Positions 7,650 through 16,845 of a stretch of 43,558 bases of DNA are shown here, piece by piece. This stretch comes from Desulfonatronovibrio sp. Its GTDB lineage: Bacteria > Desulfobacterota > Desulfovibrionia > Desulfovibrionales > Desulfonatronovibrionaceae. The DNA is taken from assembly GCA_003557865.1 (NCBI GenBank), contig PWNK01000037.1, positions 1 to 43,558 on the forward strand, written 5' to 3'. The translations under genes were made by a program, and so were the position numbers. The notes below the pieces were generated by a model. It was not told the DNA's origin. It searched no databases and worked only from the letters and a program-made list of their open reading frames with translations. Position 1 is the stretch's first letter, and every line of letters starts with the position of its first letter.

Positions 7650-9335
7650 ATGGATATTAACAAGCAGTCAAATTTTATTCGGGATATTATTGAGCAGGAC
7701 ATGGCATCAGGAAAACATGACCTGATTGTAACCCGTTTTCCGCCTGAGCCTAACGGCTATCTGCACATCGGGCATGCTAAATCTATCTGTCTCAACTTCG
7801 GGGTAGCCAGAGATTACGGCGGCAGATGCCATCTTCGTTTTGACGACACCAATCCCAAGAAGGAAGACCCGGAATATGTCCGTTCCATAATGGACGATGT
7901 GCGCTGGCTTGGTTTTGACTGGGGGGAGCATCTTTATCATGCTTCCGATTATTTTGAAGAGCTTTACCAGTTCGGCCTGGAACTTATCAAAAGGGACAAA
8001 GCATATGTCTGCAGCCTCAGCCCCGAGCAAATCAGGGCGTACAGGGGCACATTGACTGAAGCCGGCAAAGACAGCCCTTACCGCGGGAGGGGCATTCAGG
8101 AGAACCTGGATCTTTTCCAGAGGATGAGAAAAGGTGAATTTGATGAAGGAGATCATGTCTTGCGGGCAAAAATCGACATGTCCTCACCTAATATAAATCT
8201 TCGCGATCCCGTAGTTTTTCGCATAGTCAAGGCGGACCATCACCGGACAAAGGACGACTGGTGCATTTATCCCACATATGACTACGCCCACTGCCTGTCC
8301 GACTCTATAGAGGGCATCACCCACTCCCTGTGTTCCCTGGAGTTTCAGGACCACAGGCCTCTTTATGACTGGATTCTGGAACAGCTCCCGGTGAAGTGTC
8401 ACCCCAGGCAGATCGAATTTGCCAGGCTTAATCTTAACTACACGGTCATGAGCAAGAGAAAGCTGGCCAGGCTTGTTCAAAAGGGTGTTGTCAGCTCCTG
8501 GGATGACCCCAGAATGCCCACCTTGTCAGGACTGCGGCGCAGAGGCTATACCCCTGAATCAATAAGGAGATTCTGCGATTTGATTGGGGTGGCCAAAAGC
8601 GAGAACATAGTTGACATGTCCATGCTTGAGTACTGCGTCCGCGAGGATCTGAACAGGAAGGCTCCCAGGGTTATGGCCGTCCTTGATCCTGTCAGGCTGA
8701 TCATAACCAACTATCCTGATGACCGGGTTGAAGAACTTGAGGCAGTAAACAACCCCGAGGACCCCTCCATGGGCACTAGAAAGGTTCCCTTCTCCCGGGA
8801 GCTGTACATTGAACGTCAGGATTTTATGGAAGATCCTCCCAAAAAGTTTTTTCGTCTTTCCCCGGGAAAAGAGGTAAGGCTCAGGTACGCTTTCTTTGTA
8901 ACCTGCCAGAATGTTGTCAAGGATCCTGAAACAGGGGAAATAGTTGAAATCCATTGCAGCTACGATCCTGCCACCAAGGGAGGCGACTCCCCTGATGGGC
9001 GCAAGGTCAAGTCCACATTGCACTGGGTTAGCGCCAGGCATGCCAGAAGGGTCGAGGTCAGACTTTATGACCGGCTTTTTTCCAGGCCCAACCCTGCTGA
9101 AGATGAAAGAAAGGGAGTTGATTTTCTTGCGCATGTGAATCCTGATTCACTGAAAGTGATCAGGAACTGCTTTATGGAGCCTGGCCTTGAAAATCTTTCT
9201 CCCGGCGACAAATATCAGTTTGAACGGCTTGGGTATTTCTGTGTGGACCCCGATTCCACAACTGGGATGCATGTATTCAACAGGACGGTGACATTGCGGG
9301 ATGCATGGGCCAGGATTCAGAAAAAGAAACATTGA
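7650..9335 (+). CDS. glnS: Glutaminyl-tRNA synthetase
   Basis: Charges tRNA-Gln with glutamine in the cytoplasm. The 561-residue product is full length for bacterial GlnRS. The class I signature HIGH is at 39-42 within [16 protein letters not shown], and the KMSKS-equivalent VMSKR is at 266-270. The GlnRS-specific insertion [16 protein letters not shown] follows the Rossmann start. The C-terminal beta-barrel anticodon-binding region begins near 345. A weak AGGA lies 11 bases before the ATG. Presence of glnS implies that at least some Gln-tRNA is made directly; gltX is also in this window (29477-30865). A family B repeat lies about 135 bp upstream and a family A MITE about 110 bp downstream. 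Confidence 0.98.
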   Translation: MDINKQSNFIRDIIEQDMASGKHDLIVTRFPPEPNGYLHIGHAKSICLNFGVARDYGGRCHLRFDDTNPKKEDPEYVRSIMDDVRWLGFDWGEHLYHASDYFEELYQFGLELIKRDKAYVCSLSPEQIRAYRGTLTEAGKDSPYRGRGIQENLDLFQRMRKGEFDEGDHVLRAKIDMSSPNINLRDPVVFRIVKADHHRTKDDWCIYPTYDYAHCLSDSIEGITHSLCSLEFQDHRPLYDWILEQLPVKCHPRQIEFARLNLNYTVMSKRKLARLVQKGVVSSWDDPRMPTLSGLRRRGYTPESIRRFCDLIGVAKSENIVDMSMLEYCVREDLNRKAPRVMAVLDPVRLIITNYPDDRVEELEAVNNPEDPSMGTRKVPFSRELYIERQDFMEDPPKKFFRLSPGKEVRLRYAFFVTCQNVVKDPETGEIVEIHCSYDPATKGGDSPDGRKVKSTLHWVSARHARRVEVRLYDRLFSRPNPAEDERKGVDFLAHVNPDSLKVIRNCFMEPGLENLSPGDKYQFERLGYFCVDPDSTTGMHVFNRTVTLRDAWARIQKKKH

Positions 9336-9442
9336 TAACCAAGGCTGGTCAAGTTCAGCCAAACTTACGGATGAATTGCCAGCCTTATTCTTTGAATGGA
9401 TCAGGCTGGTTGCGCATAAGGGTTTCTTTTACTTATTTTTGC

Positions 9443-9676
9443 GTAACTATTCACCATGCTGCGATGTCAGCCTGCATCCTGATTTGTTTTCTGTTGCTGC
9501 AAACTCCCAGCATGATCCCGTAATTCAAAACCATTAATATATTCAAGTAGCTTTGAGGTTTTCCTTGTCCATGATTTTGACTAACGGGCTCATGGCTGGT
9601 CAAACAAGCAGCAATGGCGAAAACAAATCAGGATGCGGGCTTTATCTGAAAGTAGAGAAATGTGGTGAACAGATAC
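9443..9676 (+). mobile_element. MITE-like element, family A copy 2 (IS66-type ends)
   Basis: A 234-bp element with 14-bp terminal inverted repeats, GTAACTATTCACCA (9443-9456) and the complement of GTATCTGTTCACCA (9663-9676), matching at 12 of 14. The flanks are a perfect 8-bp direct repeat, ATTTTTGC (9435-9442 and 9677-9684). Long internal arms (9469-9500 and 9608-9641) include an uninterrupted 18-bp match. Interior blocks resemble copy 1, such as TTGCTGCAAACTCCC and the CTAACGG near 9581. It has the same orientation as copy 1 and no coding capacity. It fills most of the 9336-9721 gap; the remaining 9336-9434 holds an 8-bp inverted repeat (9341-9348 and 9379-9386) with a long loop, of doubtful meaning. 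Confidence 0.85.
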
Positions 9677-9721
9677 ATTTTTGCTATATAAAACAGTAAA
9701 TTAATGCAGAGATGAAATGAC

Positions 9722-10546
9722 ATGAGCGGGACTTTAAGCTGCGCCTTAACTATTGCCGGATCTGATTCAGGAGGAGGGGCAGGCATTCAGGCCGATCTCA
9801 AGGCCTTTGCCATGCACGGTGTTTATGGCCTGTCTGTGCTGACTGTTTTGACGGCCCAGAACACAGTGGGCGTCCAGGGTCTTTCAGTTCCGGATCCCGG
9901 TTTTGTGACCAGGCAGCTGAATAGCGTTCTGGATGACTTTCCTGTAAAAGCAGCCAAAACAGGCATGCTTTTCTCCGCCGAGATCATCTCCGAGGTAGCC
10001 TCAGCGATGAATAAAAACAGTATTCCCCTGGTTGTGGATCCTGTCTGTGTCAGCCAGAGCGGACATCCACTTCTTCAGGACAGCGCAGTTGAGGCTATGA
10101 AGTCACAGATTATTCCCAGGGCCTTCCTGCTGACTCCCAATAAGCCTGAAGCTGAGCTTCTTACCGGGATATCAAACTTGAATACCGGAGAAAAAATTCT
10201 TGAAGCAATGAAAATTTTCAGGAAAATGGGGGCCTCTTCGGTTCTGGTCAAAGGGGGGCATTTTGAATCCAGCGGGGTAATGACTGACTGGCTGGCCATC
10301 GAGGACAATGATCCCTTTCCAGTAACCAGGCCCAGGATAAATACCAGAAACACTCACGGAACAGGATGTACCCTTTCTGCGGCCATTACCGCCAATCTGG
10401 CCAAGGGATTGGGCCTGGAAGACGCGGTACTCAGGGCCAGAGATTATCTGCAGCAGACAATAAAATACAGTTTTGACCTGGGCAGAGGTGACGGACCTGT
10501 CAATCATCTGGCCGGTCTGACTCAGGTCGGGATTTTGAATTGGTGA
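9722..10546 (+). CDS. thiD: Hydroxymethylpyrimidine/phosphomethylpyrimidine kinase
   Basis: ThiD phosphorylates HMP and HMP-P to give HMP-PP, the pyrimidine half of thiamine. The 274-residue product starts with the ribokinase-fold signature TIAGSDSGGGAGIQADLKAF. It carries VVDPVCVSQSG in the middle and the C-terminal catalytic/anion-hole motif NTHGTGCTLSAAI, where the second Gly-Thr-Gly-Cys region holds the catalytic Cys and backbone. No separate ThiE domain is attached. The ribosome-binding site is weak (GAGATGAA). Only 37 bp separate the start from the right-hand duplication of a family A MITE, so the element lies close to or within the promoter region. No TPP riboswitch was recognised upstream. 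lipA follows 72 bp downstream. Confidence 0.96.
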   Translation: MSGTLSCALTIAGSDSGGGAGIQADLKAFAMHGVYGLSVLTVLTAQNTVGVQGLSVPDPGFVTRQLNSVLDDFPVKAAKTGMLFSAEIISEVASAMNKNSIPLVVDPVCVSQSGHPLLQDSAVEAMKSQIIPRAFLLTPNKPEAELLTGISNLNTGEKILEAMKIFRKMGASSVLVKGGHFESSGVMTDWLAIEDNDPFPVTRPRINTRNTHGTGCTLSAAITANLAKGLGLEDAVLRARDYLQQTIKYSFDLGRGDGPVNHLAGLTQVGILNW

Positions 10547-10618
10547 TTGACTCTTACAGTTATTTGGGCATGACCATCCCTTTGCAGCCTTGTGCTGCAT
10601 GTTTGGCGTTAACCAGAC

Positions 10619-11485
10619 ATGATGATGCACAATAATATTTCAAAACCACCCTGGCTCAGGGTCAGGCTCCCTGCTACGCCAGAGTTTGCAAAGGTGGTCA
10701 AAACCCTGTCCGGGTTGCGCCTGAATACAGTATGTGTCAGCGCCAGATGTCCCAACATATTTGAATGCTTCAGCCGGAAAAAGGCCACATTCATGATCCT
10801 TGGAAGCAGCTGTACCAGAAACTGCGGTTTCTGCGCTGTTTCCAAGGACCCTCCAGAAACTGTAGACCATAATGAACCCCAAAAAATCTCTGAGGCCGTA
10901 TCAATTCTCGGATTGAGGCACATAGTGCTTACTTCGGTGACCAGGGATGATCTTAAAGACGGAGGAGCACTTCATTTTGCAAGGGTTCTCAACCGGCTGG
11001 GCCGTGATCACCAAGAGGCCACCCTGGAGGTTCTGGTCCCTGACTTCGGGGGCAGGCTACAATCCATTGACAGGGTACTTGAATCCGGACCACACGTATT
11101 CGGGCATAACCTTGAAACCGTTAGCAGGCTTTATCTTCGGGCAAGACCTCAGGCTGATTACCGGACAAGTCTTCAAATACTGCAGTACGTCAGTGATGCC
11201 GCTCCTGAGGTTCCGGTTAAGACGGGCATTATGGCCGGTCTTGGGGAAAGTGATGCCGAGATTCTTCAAGCCCTGGAGGATATTGCCGGTTCCGGGTGCA
11301 AAGCGGTGACGGTTGGTCAGTATCTCAGGCCTTCCAGGTCCAGCCTGGAAGTAAGGCGCTATGTCCCGCCGGAACAATTTACAGAATACGAAGAAGCCGG
11401 AATAAAACTGGGCCTGGTAATGTCCTGCGGGCCCTTGATCAGAAGCAGCTACCGCGCGGAAAGCCTTGGCCTGAGAAGGTCATGA
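10619..11485 (+). CDS. lipA: Lipoyl synthase
   Basis: A radical SAM enzyme that inserts two sulfurs into octanoyl groups on lipoyl-carrier proteins (2-oxoacid dehydrogenases, glycine cleavage H protein). The 288-residue protein has both cluster motifs: the LipA-specific auxiliary cluster C39-X4-C44-X5-C50, and the radical SAM cluster C65-X3-C69-X2-C72 (CTRNCGFC). The RSSY motif near the C-terminus (275-278) supplies the serine ligand of the auxiliary cluster. Three adjacent Met codons begin the ORF and no strong ribosome-binding site is visible. The octanoyltransferase gene lipB, often adjacent to lipA, is not in this window. A weak terminator follows at 11528-11554. Confidence 0.97.
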   Translation: MMMHNNISKPPWLRVRLPATPEFAKVVKTLSGLRLNTVCVSARCPNIFECFSRKKATFMILGSSCTRNCGFCAVSKDPPETVDHNEPQKISEAVSILGLRHIVLTSVTRDDLKDGGALHFARVLNRLGRDHQEATLEVLVPDFGGRLQSIDRVLESGPHVFGHNLETVSRLYLRARPQADYRTSLQILQYVSDAAPEVPVKTGIMAGLGESDAEILQALEDIAGSGCKAVTVGQYLRPSRSSLEVRRYVPPEQFTEYEEAGIKLGLVMSCGPLIRSSYRAESLGLRRS

Positions 11486-11527
11486 AAAACTTCAGGGCCC
11501 TAACCACGGCAAAGACCTGAGACCATG

Positions 11528-11554
11528 GCAGCGGACACAAGGGCTGCTGTTTTT
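11528..11554 (+). terminator. Possible intrinsic terminator after lipA
   Basis: A 5-bp stem (GCAGC 11528-11532, GCTGC 11543-11547) with a 10-base loop is followed by TGTTTTT. The stem is short, so strength is doubtful, but its position between convergent lipA and pnp fits. Confidence 0.4.
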
Positions 11555-11625
11555 CAGAGCCTGTCAGATACGGCCATGCACTCATCTTCCAAAGAAAGCT
11601 ATTTCTCTGGCGAAACAGATCAGGT

Positions 11626-13830
11626 TTATCTTCTGGGTCCGCCTGAACGGTTCCTGTCTCTGTCTGAGCCTCGCCCCTTGGGGGCAGGCCTGGAAGCGGA
11701 CTTAAGGTCGAATCTTTGACCGCTTTCCTCCATGAGAACGGCCATGCGACTCAGGCGAACCTTGCCCCGGTCCCCGATTTCAATAACCTTGACCTTGATC
11801 ATGTCCCCGATCTTGACCACGTCGCTGACTTTGTCAATGCGGCTGGTATCCAACTGGGATATGTGCACCAGCCCGTCAACTCCGGGCAGAATCTCAACCA
11901 CCGCCCCGAAATCGAGTATTCTTTTGACCTCACCTTGATAATCTTTTCCCAGCTCCGGCTTCTGGTTGTAGAACAGGATCATTTCTCTGGTCTTGTCCAG
12001 GACCTCCTGCGTGGGGGAAAATACCGTTATCTTACCTGAATCTTCAATGTCGATGGAAGATCCTGTTTCCGCGGTGATGGCCTTGATGTTTTTGCCTGAA
12101 GGACCAATGACATCCTTGATTTTGTCCGTATCCACATAAACGATCTCAGTCTTGGGGGCATACTTGGACAGTTCTGATCTTGGTTTGTCAATGACCTCGT
12201 TCATGCTTTCCAGGATGGTTTTTTTGGCCTGCCCAGCCTGTTCAAGGGCCTTGTACATGACATTCATTGGAATTCCGGGGATTTTTATGTCCATCTGGAC
12301 AGCAGTCACACCGGAATATGTCCCGGCTATCTTGAAATCCATGTCCCCAAGGTGGTCCTCATCTCCCAGGATGTCGGTAAGAACAAGATACTCATTTCCC
12401 TCCTTTATCAGGCCCATGGCGATTCCCGCAACCGGCTCCTTGATGGGCACCCCGGCATCCATGAGGGACAGGGTGCTTCCGCATACTGTTGCCATGGAGG
12501 ATGAACCGTTGCTTTCCATGACTTCGGAGACAATTCTCATGGTGAACGGAAAATCTTCAGCAGAAGGCAGAACCGGAGTCAAGGCCCTCTCAGCCAGGAT
12601 TCCATGACCGATTTCCCTTCTGGAAGGTCCTCTCAGAAACTTTACCTCTCCCACGCAATAAGGAGGAAAATTGTAGTGGAGCATGAACCTTTTGGTGCTG
12701 TCACCGGTAAGAGTTTCTATGCGCTGTTCGTCTGAGCTGCTTCCGAGGGTGGCTATACACAGGGACTTGGTTTCTCCCCGGGCGAACAGAGATGAACCAT
12801 GGGTCCTTGGAAGCAGGCCGATTTCCATGGCCAGAGGCCGGACCGTGGTCAGATCTCTGCCGTCAATTCGCGTTTTGCTGTCCAGTATTTTCTGTCTGAC
12901 GATGCTTTTTTCCAGCTCTTCAAAGATCTGCCTGGCCCTGGTCAGCTTTTCTGAATCCTCACCCAGCTGCTCGTTTATTGTCTCGTAAAACTTTGTGGAG
13001 ACTTTTTTCTTGGCTTCCCTGCGCTCCATTTTGTCAGGGATAAAAAGTGCCCTGGAAAGATCAGCTGATGCCAGATCAAATATGAATTTTTCCAGATCCG
13101 GATTTTTTTCAGGTTCAGCAGGAGCGGGGAGCTTTTCCCTGCCGCATTTTTCCCGGAGAATTTCCTGGGCGTCCAGCAGGGGCATGATCTGTTCCTGACC
13201 CCAGTTGATGGCGTCAGCGATTGTCTTTTCAGAGAGGAACTGGGCAAACCCCTCCACCATGAGCACACCGTTTTTTGCCGCCGCCACAATCAGGTTCAGA
13301 TCGCTTTGTTCAAGCAGCTTATGACTGGGGTTGAGCACAAACTGGTCATCAATATACCCGATCCTTGCTCCGGCTATGGGTCCTGAAAAGGGTATCCTTG
13401 AAATATGCAGTGCGGCGGAAGCTCCGCTGATGGCAAGAACATCAGGGTCATTTTCCGGATCAGCGGAAAGAACAGTGGCAATAACCTGGACTTCGTCCTT
13501 GAAGGTTTTGGGGAACAGAGGTCTTATGGGACGGTCAATGAGCCTGGAAACAAGAGTCTCCCGGTCGCTGGGCCTGCCTATTTCCCTTTTGAAGTAACCT
13601 CCGGGGATTCTCCCGGAAGCATAGGACATTTCCTGGTAGTTGACCACCAGGGGAAAATAGCCGGGGTCATTCTGCATGGTCTGGGTGACCGCAGTGACCA
13701 GGACCACGGTATCACCGGCCCGGACAACGACTGCTCCGTCCGCCTGGTTGGCCAGCTTGCCCGTTTCAAATATTATTTCGCAGTCTCCGGCCATGGCGCT
13801 GGTTGAGATGGTTTTGAATGTGTTTTCCAT
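11626..13830 (-). CDS. pnp: Polyribonucleotide nucleotidyltransferase (PNPase)
   Basis: A phosphorolytic 3'-5' exoribonuclease and core degradosome enzyme. The 734-residue product has the expected order: first RNase PH domain (1-~230), alpha-helical linker (~235-310), second RNase PH domain with the GEVKFLRGPSRREIGHG region and the SNGSSSMATVCG stretch, then KH (GPSGKNIKAITAETG, ~555-570) and S1 (YQGEVKRILDFGAVVEILPG, ~622 onward). A Gly/Arg/Asp-rich basic tail ends the protein. AGGA lies eight bases before the ATG. It is the last gene of the rimP-pnp operon, 161 bp after rpsO. The spacer carries a GC-rich hairpin that may act in processing or termination. Confidence 0.98.
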   Translation of the reverse strand: MENTFKTISTSAMAGDCEIIFETGKLANQADGAVVVRAGDTVVLVTAVTQTMQNDPGYFPLVVNYQEMSYASGRIPGGYFKREIGRPSDRETLVSRLIDRPIRPLFPKTFKDEVQVIATVLSADPENDPDVLAISGASAALHISRIPFSGPIAGARIGYIDDQFVLNPSHKLLEQSDLNLIVAAAKNGVLMVEGFAQFLSEKTIADAINWGQEQIMPLLDAQEILREKCGREKLPAPAEPEKNPDLEKFIFDLASADLSRALFIPDKMERREAKKKVSTKFYETINEQLGEDSEKLTRARQIFEELEKSIVRQKILDSKTRIDGRDLTTVRPLAMEIGLLPRTHGSSLFARGETKSLCIATLGSSSDEQRIETLTGDSTKRFMLHYNFPPYCVGEVKFLRGPSRREIGHGILAERALTPVLPSAEDFPFTMRIVSEVMESNGSSSMATVCGSTLSLMDAGVPIKEPVAGIAMGLIKEGNEYLVLTDILGDEDHLGDMDFKIAGTYSGVTAVQMDIKIPGIPMNVMYKALEQAGQAKKTILESMNEVIDKPRSELSKYAPKTEIVYVDTDKIKDVIGPSGKNIKAITAETGSSIDIEDSGKITVFSPTQEVLDKTREMILFYNQKPELGKDYQGEVKRILDFGAVVEILPGVDGLVHISQLDTSRIDKVSDVVKIGDMIKVKVIEIGDRGKVRLSRMAVLMEESGQRFDLKSASRPAPKGRGSDRDRNRSGGPRR

Positions 13831-13935
13831 TTTCTTAATCCTTATGCTAAGATGATTTTTTGGGAGTGAAAGAAAAGAGGACAGAGATCGGGAGGAATAT
13901 CAAAGAGAAATATTTTCTCCCTGACATACAAAGGC

Positions 13936-13982
13936 TTAAAACAGGGCGCGCGGATTCCCGCAAAACAGGCATGCGCGCCCTG
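13936..13982 (-). promoter_or_regulatory. GC-rich stem-loop between rpsO and pnp
   Basis: Perfect 10-bp arms (13942-13951 and 13973-13982, GCGCGCCCTG type) enclose a 21-base loop. Read leftward, the stem is followed by TTTTAAGCC. It may be a weak terminator/attenuator after rpsO or an RNase III processing site in the pnp leader, as known for enterobacterial rpsO-pnp. The sequence alone does not decide between them. Confidence 0.55.
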
Positions 13983-13991
13983 ATGCTGGCT

Positions 13992-14261
13992 TTACTTTCG
14001 AAGACCCAGGCGGGTAATGATTTCCCGGTATCTTTCAATATCTTTTTTCTTGAGATAATTGAGCAGGTTCCTTCTTTTGCCAACCAGTTTCAGCAGGCCG
14101 GTTCTGGAATGAAAGTCCTTCTTGTGGGTTTTGAAATGCTCAGTCAGATACTTGATTCTCTCGGTGAGCAGGGCAATCTGGACTTCCGGTGAACCAGTGT
14201 CATTGTCGTGTTTTTTGAATTCATGTATTACACCGGCCTTTTCTTCTGGATTCATGACCAC
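13992..14261 (-). CDS. rpsO: 30S ribosomal protein S15
   Basis: Primary 16S rRNA-binding protein of the 30S platform. The 89-residue product has the standard length and the signatures [21 protein letters not shown] and [23 protein letters not shown]. An AAGGAGG ribosome-binding site lies eight bases before a GTG at 14261 (reading MVMN...). The alternative ATG at 14255 would be 14 bases away, so GTG is favoured. truB ends 17 bp upstream and pnp follows, the conserved truB-rpsO-pnp order. Confidence 0.98.
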   Translation of the reverse strand: MVMNPEEKAGVIHEFKKHDNDTGSPEVQIALLTERIKYLTEHFKTHKKDFHSRTGLLKLVGKRRNLLNYLKKKDIERYREIITRLGLRK

Positions 14262-14278
14262 AGCGATATCCTCCTTGA

Positions 14279-15193
14279 TTAATTGTCATTTTCACTTGAC
14301 CATAAGCCGCGCTTAACGGTCCACATCAGCCTTCCATCCTTTTCCCTCTCCAGCCTGGCAAGAGCTTCAGGGTTTCCACTCGAAGAAACCATCAGGGCCA
14401 TGCTTTTTACCTGAGCATCCGCCGGAGGAAGAAGGGCAGAGTCAATGGGCCTGCCGTTTCTGACAAGAGCTTTGAGCCGGTTGTCAAGGATAAGCCTAGG
14501 CCAGTGAGCCAGAGCCTGGGAAATGGGCAGCAGAATATGCTGCAGATCATCTGACTCCAGCAGCCAGTCCAGGTCAACGGCTGCATCCAAAGAGAAAGGA
14601 TGGCTTTTTTCCCGGACAAGTTCTGTCAGAACAGCGCCGCAACCCAGTCGCTTCCCCAGGCTGTGGGCCAGGGAGCGTACGTAGGCACCTGCGGAGCAGG
14701 TTATCCGGAAAGTTGACAGGGGAATGTCTGTTTCTATGACATCAGCCCTGAAAATTTCAATATTCTTAATCTTTATGGGCACGGTTTGTCCAGCCCTTTG
14801 CAGGGCGTAGAGCGGTTTTCCCCTGTGCTTGGCGGCAGAAACAGGGGGAACCTCCTGGGAAGTCAATGCTTCCCAATCCTTTATGGCCTTGGCGACCTGT
14901 TCCCTGGTGATCCTGTTGCAGTCACGTTCCTCTAAAACTGAGCCTGTAATGTCGTAGGTGTCTGTCTCCAGACCCAGTCTCAGTGTGCCCTTGTAGGTTT
15001 TGCGTCCCTCCATGATGAAGTCGGCCAGCTTGGTGGCCTGACCGATCATGGCCACCAGCACCCCTGTTGCCATGGGGTCCAGGGTCCCGGCGTGCCCGAT
15101 TTTTTTAATCCTGAATTTTTTTTTGATTCTGTTCAGGCACTCGGCCGAGGTGAGCCCCTGGGGCTTGTTCAAAACAATTATCCCGTCTTTCAT
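14279..15193 (-). CDS. truB: tRNA pseudouridine-55 synthase
   Basis: Makes pseudouridine 55 in the T-loop of nearly all tRNAs. The 304-residue product opens with [20 protein letters not shown]. The catalytic motif [14 protein letters not shown] has nucleophile Asp39. The later motif [14 protein letters not shown] (~168-181) is typical of TruB. The C-terminal ~90 residues correspond to the PUA-like/TruB C-terminal region. It lies 21 bp after nrnA and 17 bp before rpsO, in the long leftward translation operon. No clear ribosome-binding site precedes the ATG, so translation may depend on coupling. Confidence 0.97.
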   Translation of the reverse strand: MKDGIIVLNKPQGLTSAECLNRIKKKFRIKKIGHAGTLDPMATGVLVAMIGQATKLADFIMEGRKTYKGTLRLGLETDTYDITGSVLEERDCNRITREQVAKAIKDWEALTSQEVPPVSAAKHRGKPLYALQRAGQTVPIKIKNIEIFRADVIETDIPLSTFRITCSAGAYVRSLAHSLGKRLGCGAVLTELVREKSHPFSLDAAVDLDWLLESDDLQHILLPISQALAHWPRLILDNRLKALVRNGRPIDSALLPPADAQVKSMALMVSSSGNPEALARLEREKDGRLMWTVKRGLWSSENDN

Positions 15194-15214
15194 TTGCTAA
15201 AAAAGAGAATCAGT

Positions 15215-16177
15215 TTAAGCCTGAAGATGCCTGGAAACCACTTCCTTGATCATGGTCCGGGCATTTTTCATATCAGCGTAAATAATGCCTCCGGATGCGT
15301 TTTTATGACCGCCTCCGTCAAATTCAGCGGCCATGCGCTGAACATTTATTCTTCCTGTGGAGCGGAGGCTGAACTTTACCCTCTTTGCATCCTCCTCGCG
15401 CAAGGATATGGCGACCTCTACGCTTTTAACATTTCTCAAGGTATTGACCAGGCCTTCGCAGTCCTCAGAAGAAGCACCGGTTCTTTCAAGCATTTCCCTG
15501 GTTACCCAAATCAAGCCGATCCTGCCGTTTAAATAAAATATTGCCTGCTGCATGGCCAGCCCATGGAGGTGGAGTCTTTCCACGGACCATTGATTGAGTA
15601 TCTTTGCGTTGATCAGTCCAGGATTGATTCCGTTGCGGATCAGTTTGGCCGCAAGTTCCAGCACTTCAGGAGAGGTGTTTCCGAAACTGAAGAAGCCGGT
15701 ATCTGAGACCATGGCAAGGTAAATACCTTCAGCCAGATGGCCGTTTATTCTTATGTCCAGGCGATCGGCGAGCCTGGCTACCATTTCCCCTGCCGATGAA
15801 TAGTGCGTGCTTACCCAGTTGATCTGTCCAAATCCTGGATTGCCATGGTGATGATCGATATTGATGATTGGTTCAATTGCCTCGGCTGCCAGTTTTTCCC
15901 CGGTTCTTTTCAGGTCGCCGCAGTCCAGAGCGATTATCCAGGAATGAGACCCGGGAAAGTATTGGTTATCCACAGGACAGGGCATCTTAACCCACTGGAA
16001 TTTATCAGGTATTCTGCTGGCATTATATATGGAGAATTTTTTCCCCATGGCCTTGAGCAGGTATCCCATGGAAGCCATAGAGCCAACAGCATCTCCGTCG
16101 GGATTTTCGTGAGAGGTGATTAAAAATTCGTCGTGAGTCCTTATGATCTGTTCAATCTCACTTATTTTTTGAATCAT
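15215..16177 (-). CDS. nrnA: DHH-family nanoRNase / pAp phosphatase NrnA
   Basis: A DHH-DHHA1 phosphoesterase that degrades very short oligoribonucleotides and, in characterised homologues, dephosphorylates 3'-phosphoadenosine 5'-phosphate. Metal-binding motifs are HENPDGDAVGS near the N-terminus, ALDCGD, the eponymous NIDHHHGN, and SDTGFF. The C-terminal DHHA1 motif is FDGGGHKNASGG. The start is taken at 16177 (320 residues) because GAGG lies nine bases upstream; the frame extends six codons further, which would deepen the overlap with rbfA. As placed, it overlaps the rbfA 3' end by 20 bp, suggesting coupling. The rbfA-nrnA-truB order is common in bacteria. Confidence 0.95.
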   Translation of the reverse strand: MIQKISEIEQIIRTHDEFLITSHENPDGDAVGSMASMGYLLKAMGKKFSIYNASRIPDKFQWVKMPCPVDNQYFPGSHSWIIALDCGDLKRTGEKLAAEAIEPIINIDHHHGNPGFGQINWVSTHYSSAGEMVARLADRLDIRINGHLAEGIYLAMVSDTGFFSFGNTSPEVLELAAKLIRNGINPGLINAKILNQWSVERLHLHGLAMQQAIFYLNGRIGLIWVTREMLERTGASSEDCEGLVNTLRNVKSVEVAISLREEDAKRVKFSLRSTGRINVQRMAAEFDGGGHKNASGGIIYADMKNARTMIKEVVSRHLQA

Positions 16178-16487
16178 AAACCATATCCTCGACAAAGGAA
16201 TCCCAGGTAAATCTCAGTTCTGGAACGTAACGCAGCTTAAGGTTTTTTCCCAGGTTTGAACGCAAAAAACCCCGGGCATTGCCCAGGCTTTTTTCCAGTT
16301 CAGCACTGTGTCCCTGAAAATGAGTGTAGAGGACCTCTGCAATGCTCAGGTCTTTGTTGAGCCGGACACCGGTAATGGTTAAAAACTGAAGTCTGGGATC
16401 CTGGCTTTCCTGGACGATGGTTCTTCCCAGTTCACGCATTATTTCATCAGCCATTCTTGATGATCTTCTGGTTTTTGAAGCACGCAT
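16158..16487 (-). CDS. rbfA: Ribosome-binding factor A
   Basis: A KH-type assembly factor that matures the 16S rRNA 5' end in the 30S subunit and helps cold adaptation. The product is 109 residues from the ATG at 16487 (MRASKTRRSSRMADEIMREL); the frame stays open ten codons upstream. The conserved core is DPRLQFLTITGVRLNKDLSIAEVL, and the C-terminal end is ELRFTWDSFVEDMVYDS. The start lies just after the DUF503 stop codon, and GGAGG is 17 bases away, so translational coupling is likely. It sits between DUF503 and nrnA in the infB operon. Confidence 0.94.
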   Translation of the reverse strand: MRASKTRRSSRMADEIMRELGRTIVQESQDPRLQFLTITGVRLNKDLSIAEVLYTHFQGHSAELEKSLGNARGFLRSNLGKNLKLRYVPELRFTWDSFVEDMVYDSKNK

Positions 16488-16488
16488 A

Positions 16489-16776
16489 TCAGAGCCTGAA
16501 AACCTCCATTCTGACATTTCTTATGTCATCTGTGCTAATAGCTTCAACCATGGCCAGAGCTTTGTTGAGCACTTCTTCAACCCTGTTTTTTTCATTGGCC
16601 AGGGTTACCATGCCCAACTCCAGATAATCGAGACTGTCATGGTGACCCACTTCAGCTACGGCCAGGTTGAACTTGTTTTTGATCTTCTGTTTCAGACTGT
16701 TGCTTATCTTCCTCTTGGATTTAAGAGAAGTTATTCCATGCAGCCGGAACTCGATGTTTAGGGCGCCTATAAGCAT
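16489..16776 (-). CDS. DUF503 (YlxP-like) protein
   Basis: A 95-residue protein of the DUF503/YlxP family, a small dimeric ferredoxin-like fold of unproven role encoded beside infB and rbfA in many bacteria. Visible family marks are the hydrophobic opening IGALNIEFRLHG, SLKSKR at 17-22 (ITSLKSKRKISNSLKQKIKNKF) and VAEVGHHDSLDYLELGMVTLAN. A part in ribosome assembly or RNA binding is inferred from context only. No ribosome-binding site is obvious; a 14-bp perfect palindrome lies in the short space before the gene. Confidence 0.92.
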   Translation of the reverse strand: MLIGALNIEFRLHGITSLKSKRKISNSLKQKIKNKFNLAVAEVGHHDSLDYLELGMVTLANEKNRVEEVLNKALAMVEAISTDDIRNVRMEVFRL

Positions 16777-16792
16777 AAGAGTCTGTTATCGT

Positions 16793-16806
16793 CCCGGATA
16801 TCCGGG
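16793..16806. repeat. 14-bp perfect palindrome between infB and DUF503
   Basis: CCCGGATATCCGGG is a perfect palindrome in the 69-bp spacer between infB and the DUF503 gene. It could form a hairpin with a tight loop in the polycistronic RNA, or be a protein-binding site. No T-run follows, so it is not a standard terminator. Confidence 0.45.
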
Positions 16807-16845
16807 TTGTGGCCAGCTGTTTTAAAGCTGCCAAAAGGGAGTCGT

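Noticed and set aside
9640-9721. TPP riboswitch upstream of thiD
   Set aside because: I could not find the conserved CUGAGA and associated core of the thi-box; the space is taken by a MITE end.
11589-11610. 9-bp imperfect hairpin downstream of pnp as terminator
   Set aside because: It has a mismatch and no following T-run on the pnp strand.
11525-11719. Short rightward frame between lipA and pnp
   Set aside because: It overlaps the pnp 3' end, has no family similarity and starts within a terminator-like hairpin.
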